Shown here: piece after piece, positions 22,830 to 34,342 of the stretch | How the letters are laid out: each line of letters opens with the position of its first letter | How positions within the stretch are numbered: the stretch's first letter is position 1 | Assembly: GCA_028726625.1 (NCBI GenBank) | Contig: JAQYPT010000073.1 | Location: 1 to 64,000, forward strand | Length of the DNA stretch: 64,000 nt | Reading direction: 5' to 3' | Source of the DNA: Prevotellaceae bacterium | GTDB taxonomy: Bacteria; Bacteroidota; Bacteroidia; Bacteroidales; Bacteroidaceae | Notes under the pieces: model-generated | What the model saw: the letters and a program-made list of their open reading frames with translations, nothing else | What the model was told of the DNA's origin: nothing | Databases searched by the model: none | Position numbers and translations under genes: made by a program

Positions 22830-22897
22830 GTTTAGTGATAGCGTTCACTTTGATTAGAGGAAAACTGCCAGTATATGGCTTATCAAAGACGGCTTAC

Positions 22898-24850
22898 TTA
22901 TTTTACTATAACCTTTTGGTGCAGAACTTGGTCACCGTTCTTTACCTCAACGATGTACAATCCTGAAGGAACGGTGATGCGCAGGCTGTTTTCAAATAGC
23001 GCATTTTCTACTTCGATACCAGTTGTGCTGTACACTTTAGCTTGCATGGCGTTTGCAGTTTGACTGGTGATGCCAATGTATCCCTTACCAGTAGTGATGA
23101 CAGGTTGGGCTACTGTAACATCTTGTACATTGGTGGCAACACTTAAAGTTTGCATTGGTGCGAAGCTACCTCCAAATCTTGCAGGGTCAATAGCTTGTAC
23201 GGTCCATTCGTATTCGCCTTTGGGTAGGGTTAGTGTCCATGATTTGTTGAGATAGGTGTTGCCCATCTTCACCACCTGTCTGAATCCGTCTTTCTCTCCA
23301 CCGATGATGGCCATTGGGTTGTACAGCCATTTACCAGTTGTCTTGTTGCGCAAAGCAAGGTTGTAAGTCACACTTTTCTTCGTACCAATGTTGTCTGGTT
23401 CACTCCAAGCAAACGTCACTTTCACTTGTTCACCATCTGCAACTTGTGTGGCTGTTAGGTTGCTCGGTGCGTTCAATTTAACGAAAGGCTTTACGAAATT
23501 TGGATCGTTGCGGCCTGGAGTCCAGCCGCCAAAGTTCACATCTAATTTATCAGTTGGGGGCATGTTCTTGTTACCTCCCTTGAAGCCCATATAGACATAA
23601 TCCAGGATGTTGTCGCCGTTGAGGTCGGCAGCTTTATAATCATGTTCCGAAAAGCCAGGGAGATAGTTGTCACCCAACGTCTTGTTTTCAACGAAATCTT
23701 CTTGTGTAATGTTTCCGTCAGCATCCTCGTTGGCATACACAAAGGTTTTTTGTTTGCCTAATTTGTCTGCGAATCCGCCACAAAGAATGTCGACATCTCC
23801 ATCATTGTCCAAGTCTTGAAGGAGGTTGGCGCCTGTCGTAGAGAATGGTCTTGCACGGTCTGATACAAATGACTCCTTAAAGACCATGTCTTGGTTTGTA
23901 AATAATCGATGATACCATGTGGCGGCATCCCAATTATTGTTGCCATTGAATGGGCCGTCGCCTACGACGAGAAGATCAAGAAACCCGTTGCCGTCAACGT
24001 CTGCCCAGTCGTGAGATCCATGTCCCAATGGGGGTAATTCTGTGTACTCTTGACGGCTAAAATGTCCCTTCCCGTCGTTTACGAAGATGTAACCAGTCCA
24101 GTTCGCCTTGTCCAGTCCAAAAGGTGTGATGGATTTATCTACACGAGGATAGAACCCTTGGAAAAAGATATCCACGTCGCCATCATTGTCAAAGTCGCCA
24201 AAAGAGCAAACCTCGTCCCTGAAATAGTTGGAAAACTGGTTTTCATCCATCTTGAAAGTGCCATCTGGTTGTTGGAAGAATAGCGTCCACTTGCCTTTAT
24301 ATTCAATCCTTTTATTAGCCTCCCAGTCAAAGTGTCCCTGGGTATCGGGTGGGGTGAGCATGTAATCCAGCAATCCATCATTGTTCAGGTCGGCAAACAA
24401 AGCATTGTAACAAGGCTGTGCTATTGTGGGGTATTTCGCAGGATCTGCAATCGTAAAATTGCCTTTCCCGTCGTTCAAGGCCAGTCCGCGGGCACTAGCT
24501 TCTGGTACTTTGGAGTTCTTGTGTCCAGTAAAGATGATGTCCAAGTCGCCATCACCGTCGATGTCACCAAAATCCATGTTGCTCTTGTAGCCTCCCATGA
24601 TAGGACAGTCTTTCTTCGTAAAGTTACCTTTACCGTCGTTGATGTACAGACCACCACGTTGCAGATGAGGGTCGTTTCTCTGCTCCCCACCGATGAGTAC
24701 GTCCAAATCACCGTCGTTGTCAACATCTCCAACCAGGATACATCCATGCTGTCCGTCGGCATTTTCAAAATAATTGTACGCGTTACTTTGTGCTTGCATC
24801 CCCATTGCAACGATGAAAGACAATGTAAATAATGAAGTAAATCTTTTCAT
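22898..24850 (-). CDS. FG-GAP/VCBS repeat secreted protein with T9SS sorting domain
   Basis: DVDNDGDLDVLIGGE, DIDGDGDLDIIFTG, DLNNDGLLDYML, DFDNDGDVDIFFQG; C-term LYIVEVKNGDQVLHQKVIVK; paralogous to the C-terminal part of 19324-22749. Confidence 0.88.
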   Translation of the reverse strand: MKRFTSLFTLSFIVAMGMQAQSNAYNYFENADGQHGCILVGDVDNDGDLDVLIGGEQRNDPHLQRGGLYINDGKGNFTKKDCPIMGGYKSNMDFGDIDGDGDLDIIFTGHKNSKVPEASARGLALNDGKGNFTIADPAKYPTIAQPCYNALFADLNNDGLLDYMLTPPDTQGHFDWEANKRIEYKGKWTLFFQQPDGTFKMDENQFSNYFRDEVCSFGDFDNDGDVDIFFQGFYPRVDKSITPFGLDKANWTGYIFVNDGKGHFSRQEYTELPPLGHGSHDWADVDGNGFLDLLVVGDGPFNGNNNWDAATWYHRLFTNQDMVFKESFVSDRARPFSTTGANLLQDLDNDGDVDILCGGFADKLGKQKTFVYANEDADGNITQEDFVENKTLGDNYLPGFSEHDYKAADLNGDNILDYVYMGFKGGNKNMPPTDKLDVNFGGWTPGRNDPNFVKPFVKLNAPSNLTATQVADGEQVKVTFAWSEPDNIGTKKSVTYNLALRNKTTGKWLYNPMAIIGGEKDGFRQVVKMGNTYLNKSWTLTLPKGEYEWTVQAIDPARFGGSFAPMQTLSVATNVQDVTVAQPVITTGKGYIGITSQTANAMQAKVYSTTGIEVENALFENSLRITVPSGLYIVEVKNGDQVLHQKVIVK

Positions 24851-25042
24851 GATAAAATGGTTTAAAATGGTTGTTTCATTGATTTTAGCAAAAATACAAT
24901 TATTAATTGCGCTAAAGATTTTGCTAAAAGTTAATGTTTGTCAAAGGATTCCTTTTTATAAGAATTCCCTATGTTTAGTCTGCGACAAGGATTAAAATGA
25001 GCCATTTTTACGTTTTCTGTTTCAGTTAGGATGATGTTCATT

Positions 25043-25072
25043 TTGCATTCTGACAGATTCTTTGTACTTTTG
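25043..25072 (+). promoter_or_regulatory. Bacteroidetes -33/-7 promoter for ung
   Basis: TTG (25043-25045), 19-nt spacer, TACTTTTG (25065-25072). Confidence 0.6.
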
Positions 25073-25130
25073 TATCCATCAACCCCATCTTTTTATTGTT
25101 TCGTTTGATATTTGTGTGCGATAATCATTC

Positions 25131-25796
25131 ATGGAAGTACAGATAGAACAGAGCTGGAAAGCGCATTTACAGCAAGAGTTTGACAAACCTTACTTTGCCA
25201 AACTGACCGAGTTTGTGCATGCCGAGTACAGCCAATTTGCGTGCTATCCTCCCGGAAAACTCATTTTTAACGCCTTTAATCTCTGTCCGTTCAATCAGGT
25301 GAAAGTAGTGATTATCGGGCAAGATCCGTATCATGAACGGGGGCAGGCACACGGTTTGAGTTTCTCTGTTAATGACGGTGTGCCGTTTCCACCTTCGTTG
25401 CAAAACATCTTTAAGGAGATACAAGCCGACTTGGGACTACCCATTCCCACAACAGGTAACTTGACTCGTTGGGCAAAGCAGGGCGTGATGCTGCTCAATG
25501 CCACACTCACCGTGAGAGCGCATGCAGCAGGAAGCCACCAGCGAAGAGGGTGGGAAACGTTTACAGATGCTGTCATTAAGGTGTTGAGCGACCATAAAGA
25601 GCACTTGGTGTTCTTGTTGTGGGGCGGTTATGCGCGTTCAAAATCCTATCTTATTGACAAGCACAAACATTGTGTTTTGGAAAGTGTACATCCCTCACCG
25701 CTATCTGCCAATCGAGGCGGCTGGTTTGGTAATCATCATTTCTCACGCTGCAATGAATACTTAATGCAGCAGGGTATTGAACCCGTGAAATGGTAA
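25131..25796 (+). CDS. ung: Uracil-DNA glycosylase
   Basis: VVIIGQDPYHERGQAHGLSFSV, LLLNATLTVRAHAAGSHQRRGWETFTDAVI, HPSPLSANRGGWFGNHHFSRCN. Confidence 0.97.
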   Translation: MEVQIEQSWKAHLQQEFDKPYFAKLTEFVHAEYSQFACYPPGKLIFNAFNLCPFNQVKVVIIGQDPYHERGQAHGLSFSVNDGVPFPPSLQNIFKEIQADLGLPIPTTGNLTRWAKQGVMLLNATLTVRAHAAGSHQRRGWETFTDAVIKVLSDHKEHLVFLLWGGYARSKSYLIDKHKHCVLESVHPSPLSANRGGWFGNHHFSRCNEYLMQQGIEPVKW

Positions 25797-26413
25797 AAAC
25801 TCCTCAATGTATGAACCATTCATATCCTCCCATTATACAAGTAGGCAACGTCTTGGTGTCTCCAGATGTTTTCACGCAAAAGTTTTGTTGTGATTTAGAG
25901 GTATGTCATGGTGCTTGTTGCATTGAAGGCGATGCGGGAGCCCCTGTCACTATTGAGGAGATTGCAAGCATCGAAGAGAACGTGGATGCTGTGTGGAACG
26001 AGCTTTCTGCTTCGGCTCAATCGATCATTGATCAGCAAGGCGTGGCTTATATCGATAGAGAGGGCGACATGGTAACCTGCATCGTCGGTCGCAAGGATTG
26101 TGTTTTTACTTGTTACCAAGAAGGGTGTTGCCTTTGTGTTTTAGAAAGAGCCTATCGAAAGGCAGAGATTAATTTTTGTAAGCCCATCTCCTGTGCGTTA
26201 TACCCTATTCGGGAAAAGGCGTTGGGAAATGGACTTGTTGGGCTGAATTATCACCGTTGGAAGATTTGCCAATGTGCAGTAGCGAAAGGTAAAGAACTTG
26301 ATTTGCCGCTTTACCAGTTTCTTAAAGAGCCTTTGATACGCCGCTTTGGGCAGCAATGGTATGACGAATTGTGTGCTGTTGCCAATCAATTGAGTCGTCA
26401 AGACCTTCTATAA
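25790..26413 (+). CDS. DUF3109 family cysteine-rich protein
   Basis: FCCDLEVCHGACCIEGDAGAPVTIEEI...CVFTCYQEGCCLCVLERAYRKAEINFCKPISCALYPIR; overlaps the ung stop (ATGGTAA); alternative start 25811. Confidence 0.85.
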   Translation: MVKTPQCMNHSYPPIIQVGNVLVSPDVFTQKFCCDLEVCHGACCIEGDAGAPVTIEEIASIEENVDAVWNELSASAQSIIDQQGVAYIDREGDMVTCIVGRKDCVFTCYQEGCCLCVLERAYRKAEINFCKPISCALYPIREKALGNGLVGLNYHRWKICQCAVAKGKELDLPLYQFLKEPLIRRFGQQWYDELCAVANQLSRQDLL

Positions 26414-27282
26414 TCAGACGGAGAAACCCCCGTTCTGTCTTTAAAATACTTTCCTAAGAAACTCTGGTTGGGAAAGTTCATCTCTACAGCTATTTCCTTG
26501 ATGCTTTTAGAAGAATTCTTCAACAGCAAACGAAGCTCTTTCGTCACGTAGCTGTCTATCCAACTATTTGGAGTTTCCTTGCTCACTTTCTTTACTGTTT
26601 CCGAAAGATATTTAGGCGTAATGCACAGTTTCTCGGCATACCAACTTACTCTTCTTATCTCCCGGTAGTTCTGTTCGACCAGCTTAATGAAATCGGTGAA
26701 TATCTTTTCCCCGCGACTCAGACGGGCGCCACCTCCTATTTGTTGAGTGCGCCAGATGTGGTTACCCATGTCGTATACCAAGGTTCCCAGCATGGCACAT
26801 GCGCTTTCGCGACGGAAGTGGTGTGATTTGTCGTCAACTTTCCGTTTAGTCATCTGGAAAAACTCATTAAACGCTTTGGCTTCTTTGCTCGTTAAGTGTA
26901 GCACGGGATGCGTCTTTGTAAAGATAAAGAGTGATGACATCTCATGTATTCCACGAACCGTGTCTTGTAAAAAGTTCTCTGATGCCAGAATGGCAATGCC
27001 TTTACAGTCGCGACTCAGCATGTAATCACTGATGACTTGTCCCTCACTTAGGACAATCATGTCGTTCGCCTGAATCGTACACTTCTCGGTGTCTACCAGA
27101 TATTCAGCACGCCCTTGGATGCACATCCCAATCAGCAGACAGCTCATTTTGTGTGGTTCTAACGGCAAGGGTAGATCTTCAAAGTGTTCAAACAGTATCA
27201 AGTCGTCATCTATGTAACAGCTTTCTCCTGTGACAGACTTGATATGTTCAATCGTCACTTCTTTCATCGTCTTGTCCTGCAT
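26398..27282 (-). CDS. AraC family transcriptional regulator
   Basis: C-terminal double HTH: CITPKYLSETVKKVSKETPNSWIDSYVTKELRLLLKNSSKSIKEIAVEMNFPNQSFLGKYFKDRTGVSPSDYRRS. Confidence 0.92.
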   Translation of the reverse strand: MQDKTMKEVTIEHIKSVTGESCYIDDDLILFEHFEDLPLPLEPHKMSCLLIGMCIQGRAEYLVDTEKCTIQANDMIVLSEGQVISDYMLSRDCKGIAILASENFLQDTVRGIHEMSSLFIFTKTHPVLHLTSKEAKAFNEFFQMTKRKVDDKSHHFRRESACAMLGTLVYDMGNHIWRTQQIGGGARLSRGEKIFTDFIKLVEQNYREIRRVSWYAEKLCITPKYLSETVKKVSKETPNSWIDSYVTKELRLLLKNSSKSIKEIAVEMNFPNQSFLGKYFKDRTGVSPSDYRRS

Positions 27283-27408
27283 ATTCCAATTACTTTTTAA
27301 TTCTTATACGTTCTGAATTCCATCTGGTATTTCCAAAAAAGAAGAATGCGCTTTGATGTTCTCCTTGCAAAGATAGGGGAAAAATACAACAACTAATGAA
27401 AACAGATG

Positions 27409-28329
27409 TTAATATTGCAAGCTTTCATGGAAATATGGAACAATTTCTATGCCTTCAACCGATTGAATCTGTTCGTTTTTGAAGTTTTGGTCGCCATTAA
27501 TCAACACTCTTCGATGATCAGCCACGGTAAATTTTCGACAGGCTTGCTCGTCCATCTCACCCGTGCAAGTGTATTCCAAACCGTCAATGTATATCTTTTG
27601 TCTGCGTTTGGCATCGCGCAACGTGATTCTTAGTTGGCCTTTAAACGCTTTGTCGAATTGATAATACACGCCGTTACCTACTAAGTCGAAATATCGGGGC
27701 GTATAGATCATGTTCTTTTTTACGGCAGGGTAGCCCGTCAGATAATACCTCGAAGCAATGGCAGGCACGTTGGTGTTGCGTGCAGGCTGCCACAATCCCC
27801 AGTCAACATCATCTGAGTTCCATTTCAACATGTAGGCGTTGGCATCATACCGCTCACCACCATCTCTGGTAAGTGATACGTTTGCCCGCCTCGTCAGCCA
27901 TCCATCATCCGAGCAGAAGGCTCTCTTCTCCCCGTTCCTCATCCTTCCGCAGAGCGAGAACGCCATCTGTTGTTGGTTGATGTGTGGAAAAGTGGGCGAA
28001 TACCAGATGGCTATTGTGTTGATGCCTGGTTGCAGAAACCTGGTCACTTCCATGTTGATGCTCACCGGAAGATTGTCGTTGCCCATCCTATCGGGCATCC
28101 AATTGGCGGTAGATACATTGCGCTCGTTGATATACACGTCCACTTTGCCCGTGGTGGCTATTGTCGCTGAGGCAAATACGGGCAGCTCTTGTAACCGTAT
28201 TTGTTGCCTGAACCAAATCTCAGAAGTGCTGTCTACCTGCTGGGTGGCAATCCAGTGCGTGTGGAATGATTGTGGATGGGTAATCAGTACACACAACATT
28301 GTCATCGCAAGTATACTTATTTTTCTCAT
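27409..28329 (-). CDS. Secreted beta-sandwich protein, possibly related to GH78/GH2-type sugar-binding domains
   Basis: Signal peptide; FHTHWIATQQVDSTSEIWFRQQIRL...VDVYINERNVSTANW...VTRFLQPGINTIAIWYSPT; no catalytic domain. Confidence 0.5.
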   Translation of the reverse strand: MRKISILAMTMLCVLITHPQSFHTHWIATQQVDSTSEIWFRQQIRLQELPVFASATIATTGKVDVYINERNVSTANWMPDRMGNDNLPVSINMEVTRFLQPGINTIAIWYSPTFPHINQQQMAFSLCGRMRNGEKRAFCSDDGWLTRRANVSLTRDGGERYDANAYMLKWNSDDVDWGLWQPARNTNVPAIASRYYLTGYPAVKKNMIYTPRYFDLVGNGVYYQFDKAFKGQLRITLRDAKRRQKIYIDGLEYTCTGEMDEQACRKFTVADHRRVLINGDQNFKNEQIQSVEGIEIVPYFHESLQY

Positions 28330-28404
28330 GAATCAATCGTCTATTGTGCTTCAGGCCAATGCTCTCTTGCAGTCTTATTCAAGAGGTTCAGCCTGCTTTT
28401 GTCT

Positions 28405-30786
28405 TCATTTTATCGTGGTGGTCTTGCCTCGTTTTAGTCTAACTCTTGTCTGTTTCCCGTTCATGTACACGGTTACATATTTAACATGGTGCTGGGTGCA
28501 TGGTTTTAATTGAACCCATTCCACTTGTCCGTTCCTCCATTTCATGCTCACCTCGTAGCCTCCCCGCGCCCTGATGCCCTGCACTTCTCCGTCTTTCCAC
28601 GCATCCGGAAGGGCGGGAAGAAGATACAGTTCGTTGTCGGTGCTTTGCAGCAACATCTCGCAAACGCCGGCAGTGCCACCGAAATTCCCGTCTATCTGGA
28701 AAGGTGGATGTGCATCCATCAAGTTGGGATAGGTGCCGCCGCTGCGTCGTTTGTCGGCACCTTGATATTGATCAGGCGACACGTAGGTCAGCAATTTCTG
28801 ATACATGCGGTATGCCTGCTTGGCCTTTCGCAGTCTGGCCCACAGGTTGATGCGCCATCCCGTGCTCCATCCCGTGGTGTGGTCGCCTTTCTGTTGTAGC
28901 GTTTTTTCAGCAGCCAGGGCCAATTGGGGCGTTTGTTTCAGGGAGAGGTGATGGCCGGGGAAAAGTCCGATGAGGTGCGATTGGTGCCTGTGCTTGATGT
29001 CCCAATCGTCCCAATCGTAGTACCATTCGTTGAGATCGCCCAGATGTCCTACGGTGTAGGGATGCAGTCGTTTGAGCGAGGCCTCAATGTCTTTCAACAG
29101 TTGTGACTGTCTTGCGTAGTCCGCACCCTTCTTGTTGATAGCCTCCGCCGTGTTGATGAACAGCTCGCGGATGATGGCCAGGTCGGCTGTTCCGCCATAA
29201 CAGGTGGTACCATGATAGCCCTCGGGCGTCTTGTATTCGTTCTCGGGTGACGTGCTGGGTGCGGTAATCAGTTCACTGGGGTTCTTTGGGTTCTCAATGA
29301 GCCAATCCAACATGAAGGCAGAAGCACCTTCCAACAGGGGCAGGGCCGTGTCGTTGAGGAATTGAGCATCGGGGTTGAACCGATAATGTTCCCACAAGTT
29401 CTGCGTCAGCCACGCGCCTCCCATGTTCCAGTTGCTCCATTCAGGACTCTCACGCTTCTCGCCTACGGGGTTGGTCATGGCCCACACGTCAGAGTTGTGG
29501 CTCGAACACCATCCCCGGTTGATGCCATAATAGCTTTTGGCGGTATGCCTGCCATTCACGGCCAGTGCCTGCATGAAGGTGAACAGCGGTTCTGCCATCT
29601 CGCCAAGGTTGGCCACCTCGGCCAGCCAGTAGTTCTCCTCGAGGTTGATGTTCACCGTGTAGTTCGACCGCCACGGTGCCCGCAGATAGTGCGACCACAA
29701 TCCTTGCAGGTTGGCGGGAATGCCTTTGGTGCGCGAACTGGCTATCAACAGGTAGCGTCCATACTGCATGTATAGTGTTTCCAGATAGGGGTTGTGTCCG
29801 CCTTGGTCGGTATAGTCTTTGAGTTGTTGCTCGGTTGTGCGACTGCAATCGACCACCGATCCGACCAGAAACAATTTCATCCGGTCGTAGAAGTGGGTAT
29901 AGTCGGCCACATGCTGTTTCTTGATAGCCTGGTAATTTTTCTTTTCCAGGGCCTTTTGATGTGCCAGAGCCAGCTGCTCGCAGGGCTTCCCTTGCCGTAC
30001 GGGGTGCTTGTCAAAACCGTTAAAGCTGGTTTCGTTGACGAAATACAGGGTCGCTTCGGTCGCGTCTGTAATCAGCAGGGTAGAGTCGGTGGCTTCAATC
30101 TTTCCTTGCTTGGTCACTGCCCGCAGCACCGAACAGAAGTGAATGCTGTTCTCTGGGTCGCCCATGGCGTGTCCCTTCATCGTGATGAGGTTGCCCGCAG
30201 CCTTGACGGTGTGTGGTATCTGTGCAGACAGGTTGACCTCCAGGTTGATGCTTTTGGGCTTGTTGGCTGTGATGTGTATGCAGATGACGCTGTCGGGATG
30301 TGATGCGAAATATTCTCGCTTGATTTTCACACCGTTCCGACTATAGCTGTCTGTTAACAAGGCCTTGTCGATGTCGAGCGTGCGTGTATAGTTGGTTGCT
30401 TGCCCTCCCCGAGGGTCCAGCAGATGCAGCGTGGCCAGGGGTTGGTAATACTGCGAGTTGGGACCTTGCACATGAAGTTGCAGCGAGTCGGCCTTTCGAT
30501 AGTCTTCTTTGAACAAGGCTTCGCGGATGGCCGGTATCCATTGGTGTGCGTCCTTGTCGAGATTCGGGTCTACGGGCTGTCCCGTCCATAGGGTGATGTC
30601 GTTGAGATAAATCAGATTGTCGCGCGTACCGCCATAGACCAGTGCCCCCATCCGCCCGTTGCCGATGGGCATCGATTCTTCAAAATACTGCGCAGGCTTG
30701 TCGTACCACAGGTGCATGGGGAGTTGTTGCGCCAGCGTAGGAAGGTGCATGGCGAGCAAGAAAAGTAATGAGCCGATGTTTCTCAT
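28405..30786 (-). CDS. Glycoside hydrolase family 95-like (alpha-L-fucosidase/galactosidase type)
   Basis: [70 protein letters not shown]-like [35 protein letters not shown]. Confidence 0.9.
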   Translation of the reverse strand: MRNIGSLLFLLAMHLPTLAQQLPMHLWYDKPAQYFEESMPIGNGRMGALVYGGTRDNLIYLNDITLWTGQPVDPNLDKDAHQWIPAIREALFKEDYRKADSLQLHVQGPNSQYYQPLATLHLLDPRGGQATNYTRTLDIDKALLTDSYSRNGVKIKREYFASHPDSVICIHITANKPKSINLEVNLSAQIPHTVKAAGNLITMKGHAMGDPENSIHFCSVLRAVTKQGKIEATDSTLLITDATEATLYFVNETSFNGFDKHPVRQGKPCEQLALAHQKALEKKNYQAIKKQHVADYTHFYDRMKLFLVGSVVDCSRTTEQQLKDYTDQGGHNPYLETLYMQYGRYLLIASSRTKGIPANLQGLWSHYLRAPWRSNYTVNINLEENYWLAEVANLGEMAEPLFTFMQALAVNGRHTAKSYYGINRGWCSSHNSDVWAMTNPVGEKRESPEWSNWNMGGAWLTQNLWEHYRFNPDAQFLNDTALPLLEGASAFMLDWLIENPKNPSELITAPSTSPENEYKTPEGYHGTTCYGGTADLAIIRELFINTAEAINKKGADYARQSQLLKDIEASLKRLHPYTVGHLGDLNEWYYDWDDWDIKHRHQSHLIGLFPGHHLSLKQTPQLALAAEKTLQQKGDHTTGWSTGWRINLWARLRKAKQAYRMYQKLLTYVSPDQYQGADKRRSGGTYPNLMDAHPPFQIDGNFGGTAGVCEMLLQSTDNELYLLPALPDAWKDGEVQGIRARGGYEVSMKWRNGQVEWVQLKPCTQHHVKYVTVYMNGKQTRVRLKRGKTTTIK

Positions 30787-31031
30787 GATGAAACTGCTAG
30801 GTGTGGTTGTCTATATGCAACGAACTGCGGGTTGGCAGGTGAGCCTGCCTTTACAGTACTGCAAAAATAATGAATTCTGTATAAACAGCAAAACGGCGGC
30901 TGTGAATTATTTGTTGATATCATACAGTGACGGTGTTCGGACGGGGTGGGCATCAGGGAGGACATGCTTTAAAACGAGTTGTTGTCGCGTTCTCGTAACC
31001 TGCTGTGGGATAGGTGTTCAGGGTGCATTTT

Positions 31032-31141
31032 CAATAGCATGGTGATTGGTCGCCAACAGCATAGAGTTTGGCGGTCAATAGCATGCAGATTGGCACTTAA
31101 AGTCAATGAGTTTGTTTCGCAAGTGCTATCGACCATGATGA
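31032..31141. repeat. Degenerate tandem repeat, 22-bp period (locus 1 of 4)
   Basis: Units: caatagcatggtgattggtcgc / caacagcatagagtttggcggt / caatagcatgcagattggcact / taaagtcaatgagtttgtttcg / caagtgctatcgaccatgatga (last weak). Confidence 0.75.
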
Positions 31142-31199
31142 CGTGGCCATTGACCAGCCTCATCATCCCCACAATTACACGGTATTGATTGGTCAAGAT

Positions 31200-31239
31200 A
31201 AAAAGCGAAACCCCATTCGATAGGAGTGGGATTTCGCTT
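31200..31239 (-). terminator. Rho-independent terminator of alaS
   Basis: AAGCGAAA-CCCA ... TGGG-TTTCGCTT followed on the minus strand by TTTTTATCTTG. Confidence 0.65.
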
Positions 31240-31342
31240 CAATGAAACATGCTTCCAGAGCGTTTGTTAACACACAAGGAAACATGTTTTTTATTGATAG
31301 TCATGCTTGTACGGTTGGCAGAGAGCCACCATTGACGAACAA

Positions 31343-33964
31343 TTACAATTTGGCCAACTCGATAACTTTATCGACTGCAGCCCTGATACCGTCCACATTC
31401 TTGCCGCCAGCCGATGCGAAATGCGGTTGTCCGCCACCGCCTCCCTGAATGAGTTTGGCTGCCTCACGAACCATTTGACCAGCGTTCAAACCATGATCTT
31501 TCACCATATCGTCACTTAACATGACACTCAGAAGTGGCTTCTGCTGTGCTGTAGAACCGATGACGCAAAGCAAATACGACGGTATGGCCTCACGAATCTT
31601 GAACACCAAGTCCTTGGCAGCGTTGCCATCGATAGGCAATACCGCCTTGATGACGGTAACGCCATTGACGGTCTCCGCACGTCTGATGAGTTCGTCTTTG
31701 GTTCTTTGCACCGCTTGTGCTTGGAACTGTTCTATCTCCTTGCGCATGGTGTCGTGTTCGTCCATGTACTTTTCGATGACTCCTTTCAAGTCCTTGGCAT
31801 TATTGAACAAGCTGCGGATGGCCTTCACCGTGTCTTCTATGGCATACATTGCTTCTTCGCACTTGCGACCAGTAATGGCTTCAAAACGACGAACACCAGC
31901 AGCTACCGAACTTTCGGATATGATTTTGAACAATCCGATACGTCCTGTACTCTTGGCATGAATACCTCCACAGAACTCACATGACGGTCCGAAGCGCACT
32001 ACCCGCACCTTGTCGCCATATTTTTCACCAAACAATGCAATGGCTCCCATTTCCTTCGCCTCTTCTATCGGCGTATCACGATGTTCGTCCAAGGGGATGT
32101 CTTGACGTATAAGGTCGTTCACTAACCGTTCTACCTGTCTGATTTCCTCGTCGGTCACCTTTTGGAAATGCGAGAAATCAAAGCGCAGCGTGTCGGGCGA
32201 CACATACGATCCCTTTTGCTCCACATGGTCGCCAAGCACCTGCTTGAGTGCATAATCCAGCAGGTGAGTGGCTGTATGGTTTGCCGCACAGGCGTCACGT
32301 TTGTCAGTATCCACGCAAGCCATGAAGTCAGCCTCAGGATGTTTTGGCAGTTGCTTGATGATGTGAATGCTTTGGTTGTTCTCGCGTTTGGTGTCTATCA
32401 CGTCCACTGTCTCGTGTTCGCTCACTAAGACACCTTGGTCACCTACCTGTCCTCCCATTTCTCCATAGAAGGGTGTGAAGTCCAAGATAACCTCGTAAAA
32501 ACTGTTTTTTTTCTGGGTTACCTTGCGATACTTCAAGATGTGGCATTCGTATTCGGTATAGTCGTAGCCCACAAACTGCTGTTCGCCTTGTCTTATTTCT
32601 ACCCAGTCGCTGTTTTCCACTTGTGCTGCATTGCGGGCACGGTCTTTCTGTTTCTGCATTTCTGCATGGAACTGTTGCTCGTCAACGCTGAATCCGTGCT
32701 CTCTGCATATCAGTTCTGTGAGGTCGAGTGGAAAGCCATAGGTATCAAAAAGACGGAAGGCTTGTTCGCCATCGATTTGCGTTTTGCCAGCTTTTTTCAG
32801 CTCGTCCATGGCGTTGTTTAACAGGTTGATACCCTTTTCGAGTGTCCGCAAGAACGAATCTTCTTCTTCTTTCATCACCTTGCCAATCAACTCACGTTGG
32901 GCAACGAGTTCAGGATATGCTCCTCCCATTTCGTCTACGAGTACTGGGAGCAACTTATATACAAAGGCTTCGCGCTGCCCCAAGAACGTGTAAGCATAGC
33001 GAACGGCACGTCGGAGGATGCGGCGAATGACGTAACCTGCCTTGGCATTGCTGGGCAACTGTCCGTCAGCGATGGAGAAGGCTACGGCTCTAAGGTGGTC
33101 AGCCACTACACGCATCGCCACATCTACATCTTCCTGCTCGCCATATTTCTTGCCCGACAGGCGTTCCATCTCATGGATGAATGGTTGAAAGATGTCGGTG
33201 TCGTAGTTGGAATTCTTTCCTTGCAGCATTCTGACCAATCGTTCAAATCCCATTCCTGTATCAATAACGTTCATGGAGAGTGGCTCCAAAGAACCATCGG
33301 CTTTGCGATTGAACTGCATGAATACGATGTTCCAAATCTCGATGACCTGTGGGTGATCTTTGTTCACCAACTCCCGACCGGGTAGTTGTGCTTTCTCTTC
33401 GTCCGAACGCGAGTCTACATGTATCTCCGAACAAGGACCGCAAGGTCCTGTATCACCCATTTCCCAAAAGTTGTCATGCTTGTTGCCATTGATGATATGG
33501 TCGGCTGGCAAGTGCTTGCGCCAATACTTCTCTGCCTCGCTGTCGTGTGGAATGTTTTCTTCGGGTGAGCCTTCAAACACCGTCACATACAAGTCTTTTG
33601 GATCCAAGTGCAGCACGTCCACCAAATATTCCCACGCATAGTCAATGGCTCCTTCCTTAAAGTAGTCGCCAAAGCTCCAGTTGCCGAGCATCTCGAACAT
33701 CGTGTGGTGGTAAGTGTCTCGTCCCACTTCCTCAAGGTCGTTGTGCTTTCCGCTCACGCGGAGGCATTTCTGCGAGTCGGCTCTGCGGCGTGGCTCTGGT
33801 TGTTTGTTGCCAAGGATGATATCCTTCCATTGGTTCATGCCTGCATTGGTAAACATCAGTGTGGGGTCGTCTTTGATAACCATGGGTGCCGAAGCCACGA
33901 TGGTGTGTCCTTTCGACTCAAAGAATTTCTTGAACGATTCACGTATCTCGTTTGCTGTCATCAT
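31343..33964 (-). CDS. alaS: Alanyl-tRNA synthetase
   Basis: [98 protein letters not shown]. Confidence 0.98.
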   Translation of the reverse strand: MMTANEIRESFKKFFESKGHTIVASAPMVIKDDPTLMFTNAGMNQWKDIILGNKQPEPRRRADSQKCLRVSGKHNDLEEVGRDTYHHTMFEMLGNWSFGDYFKEGAIDYAWEYLVDVLHLDPKDLYVTVFEGSPEENIPHDSEAEKYWRKHLPADHIINGNKHDNFWEMGDTGPCGPCSEIHVDSRSDEEKAQLPGRELVNKDHPQVIEIWNIVFMQFNRKADGSLEPLSMNVIDTGMGFERLVRMLQGKNSNYDTDIFQPFIHEMERLSGKKYGEQEDVDVAMRVVADHLRAVAFSIADGQLPSNAKAGYVIRRILRRAVRYAYTFLGQREAFVYKLLPVLVDEMGGAYPELVAQRELIGKVMKEEEDSFLRTLEKGINLLNNAMDELKKAGKTQIDGEQAFRLFDTYGFPLDLTELICREHGFSVDEQQFHAEMQKQKDRARNAAQVENSDWVEIRQGEQQFVGYDYTEYECHILKYRKVTQKKNSFYEVILDFTPFYGEMGGQVGDQGVLVSEHETVDVIDTKRENNQSIHIIKQLPKHPEADFMACVDTDKRDACAANHTATHLLDYALKQVLGDHVEQKGSYVSPDTLRFDFSHFQKVTDEEIRQVERLVNDLIRQDIPLDEHRDTPIEEAKEMGAIALFGEKYGDKVRVVRFGPSCEFCGGIHAKSTGRIGLFKIISESSVAAGVRRFEAITGRKCEEAMYAIEDTVKAIRSLFNNAKDLKGVIEKYMDEHDTMRKEIEQFQAQAVQRTKDELIRRAETVNGVTVIKAVLPIDGNAAKDLVFKIREAIPSYLLCVIGSTAQQKPLLSVMLSDDMVKDHGLNAGQMVREAAKLIQGGGGGQPHFASAGGKNVDGIRAAVDKVIELAKL

Positions 33965-34296
33965 CTGTTTTTATCTTGTTTATGGTTGTTTTTATTCTTC
34001 GTAAAGTGCTTGTGTAGCACCTGAAGTAATTAGCGGCAAAATTATAAAAAAAAGGATAAAGCGCCAAAGATATCGCTTAAATTCAGTCGGTTAGGGAAGT
34101 TTGAGAACTTCGTATAGGCAGGCATTTCCTCTTCATTGTAACCCTGTGCCGTGAGCAGCCTTTACCCTCCAATCATTGGAAAGTATTTCTTGTTGATTTG
34201 AAAGACGTGGTTGAATACATGGCATGGCGAGGTGTTCTATGAAAACTTGTTTTGAAAGAATGGCTTAGAGAAATGCGTCTTTTCAAAAAAAATAAG

Positions 34297-34304
34297 TATA
34301 TTTG
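34297..34304 (+). promoter_or_regulatory. Bacteroidetes -7 element upstream of the MerR-type gene
   Basis: TATATTTG, about 40 bp before the ATG at 34343. Confidence 0.5.
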
Positions 34305-34342
34305 CAATAGAAATCCAGCTTTTGACTTAAAAATTAACGACA

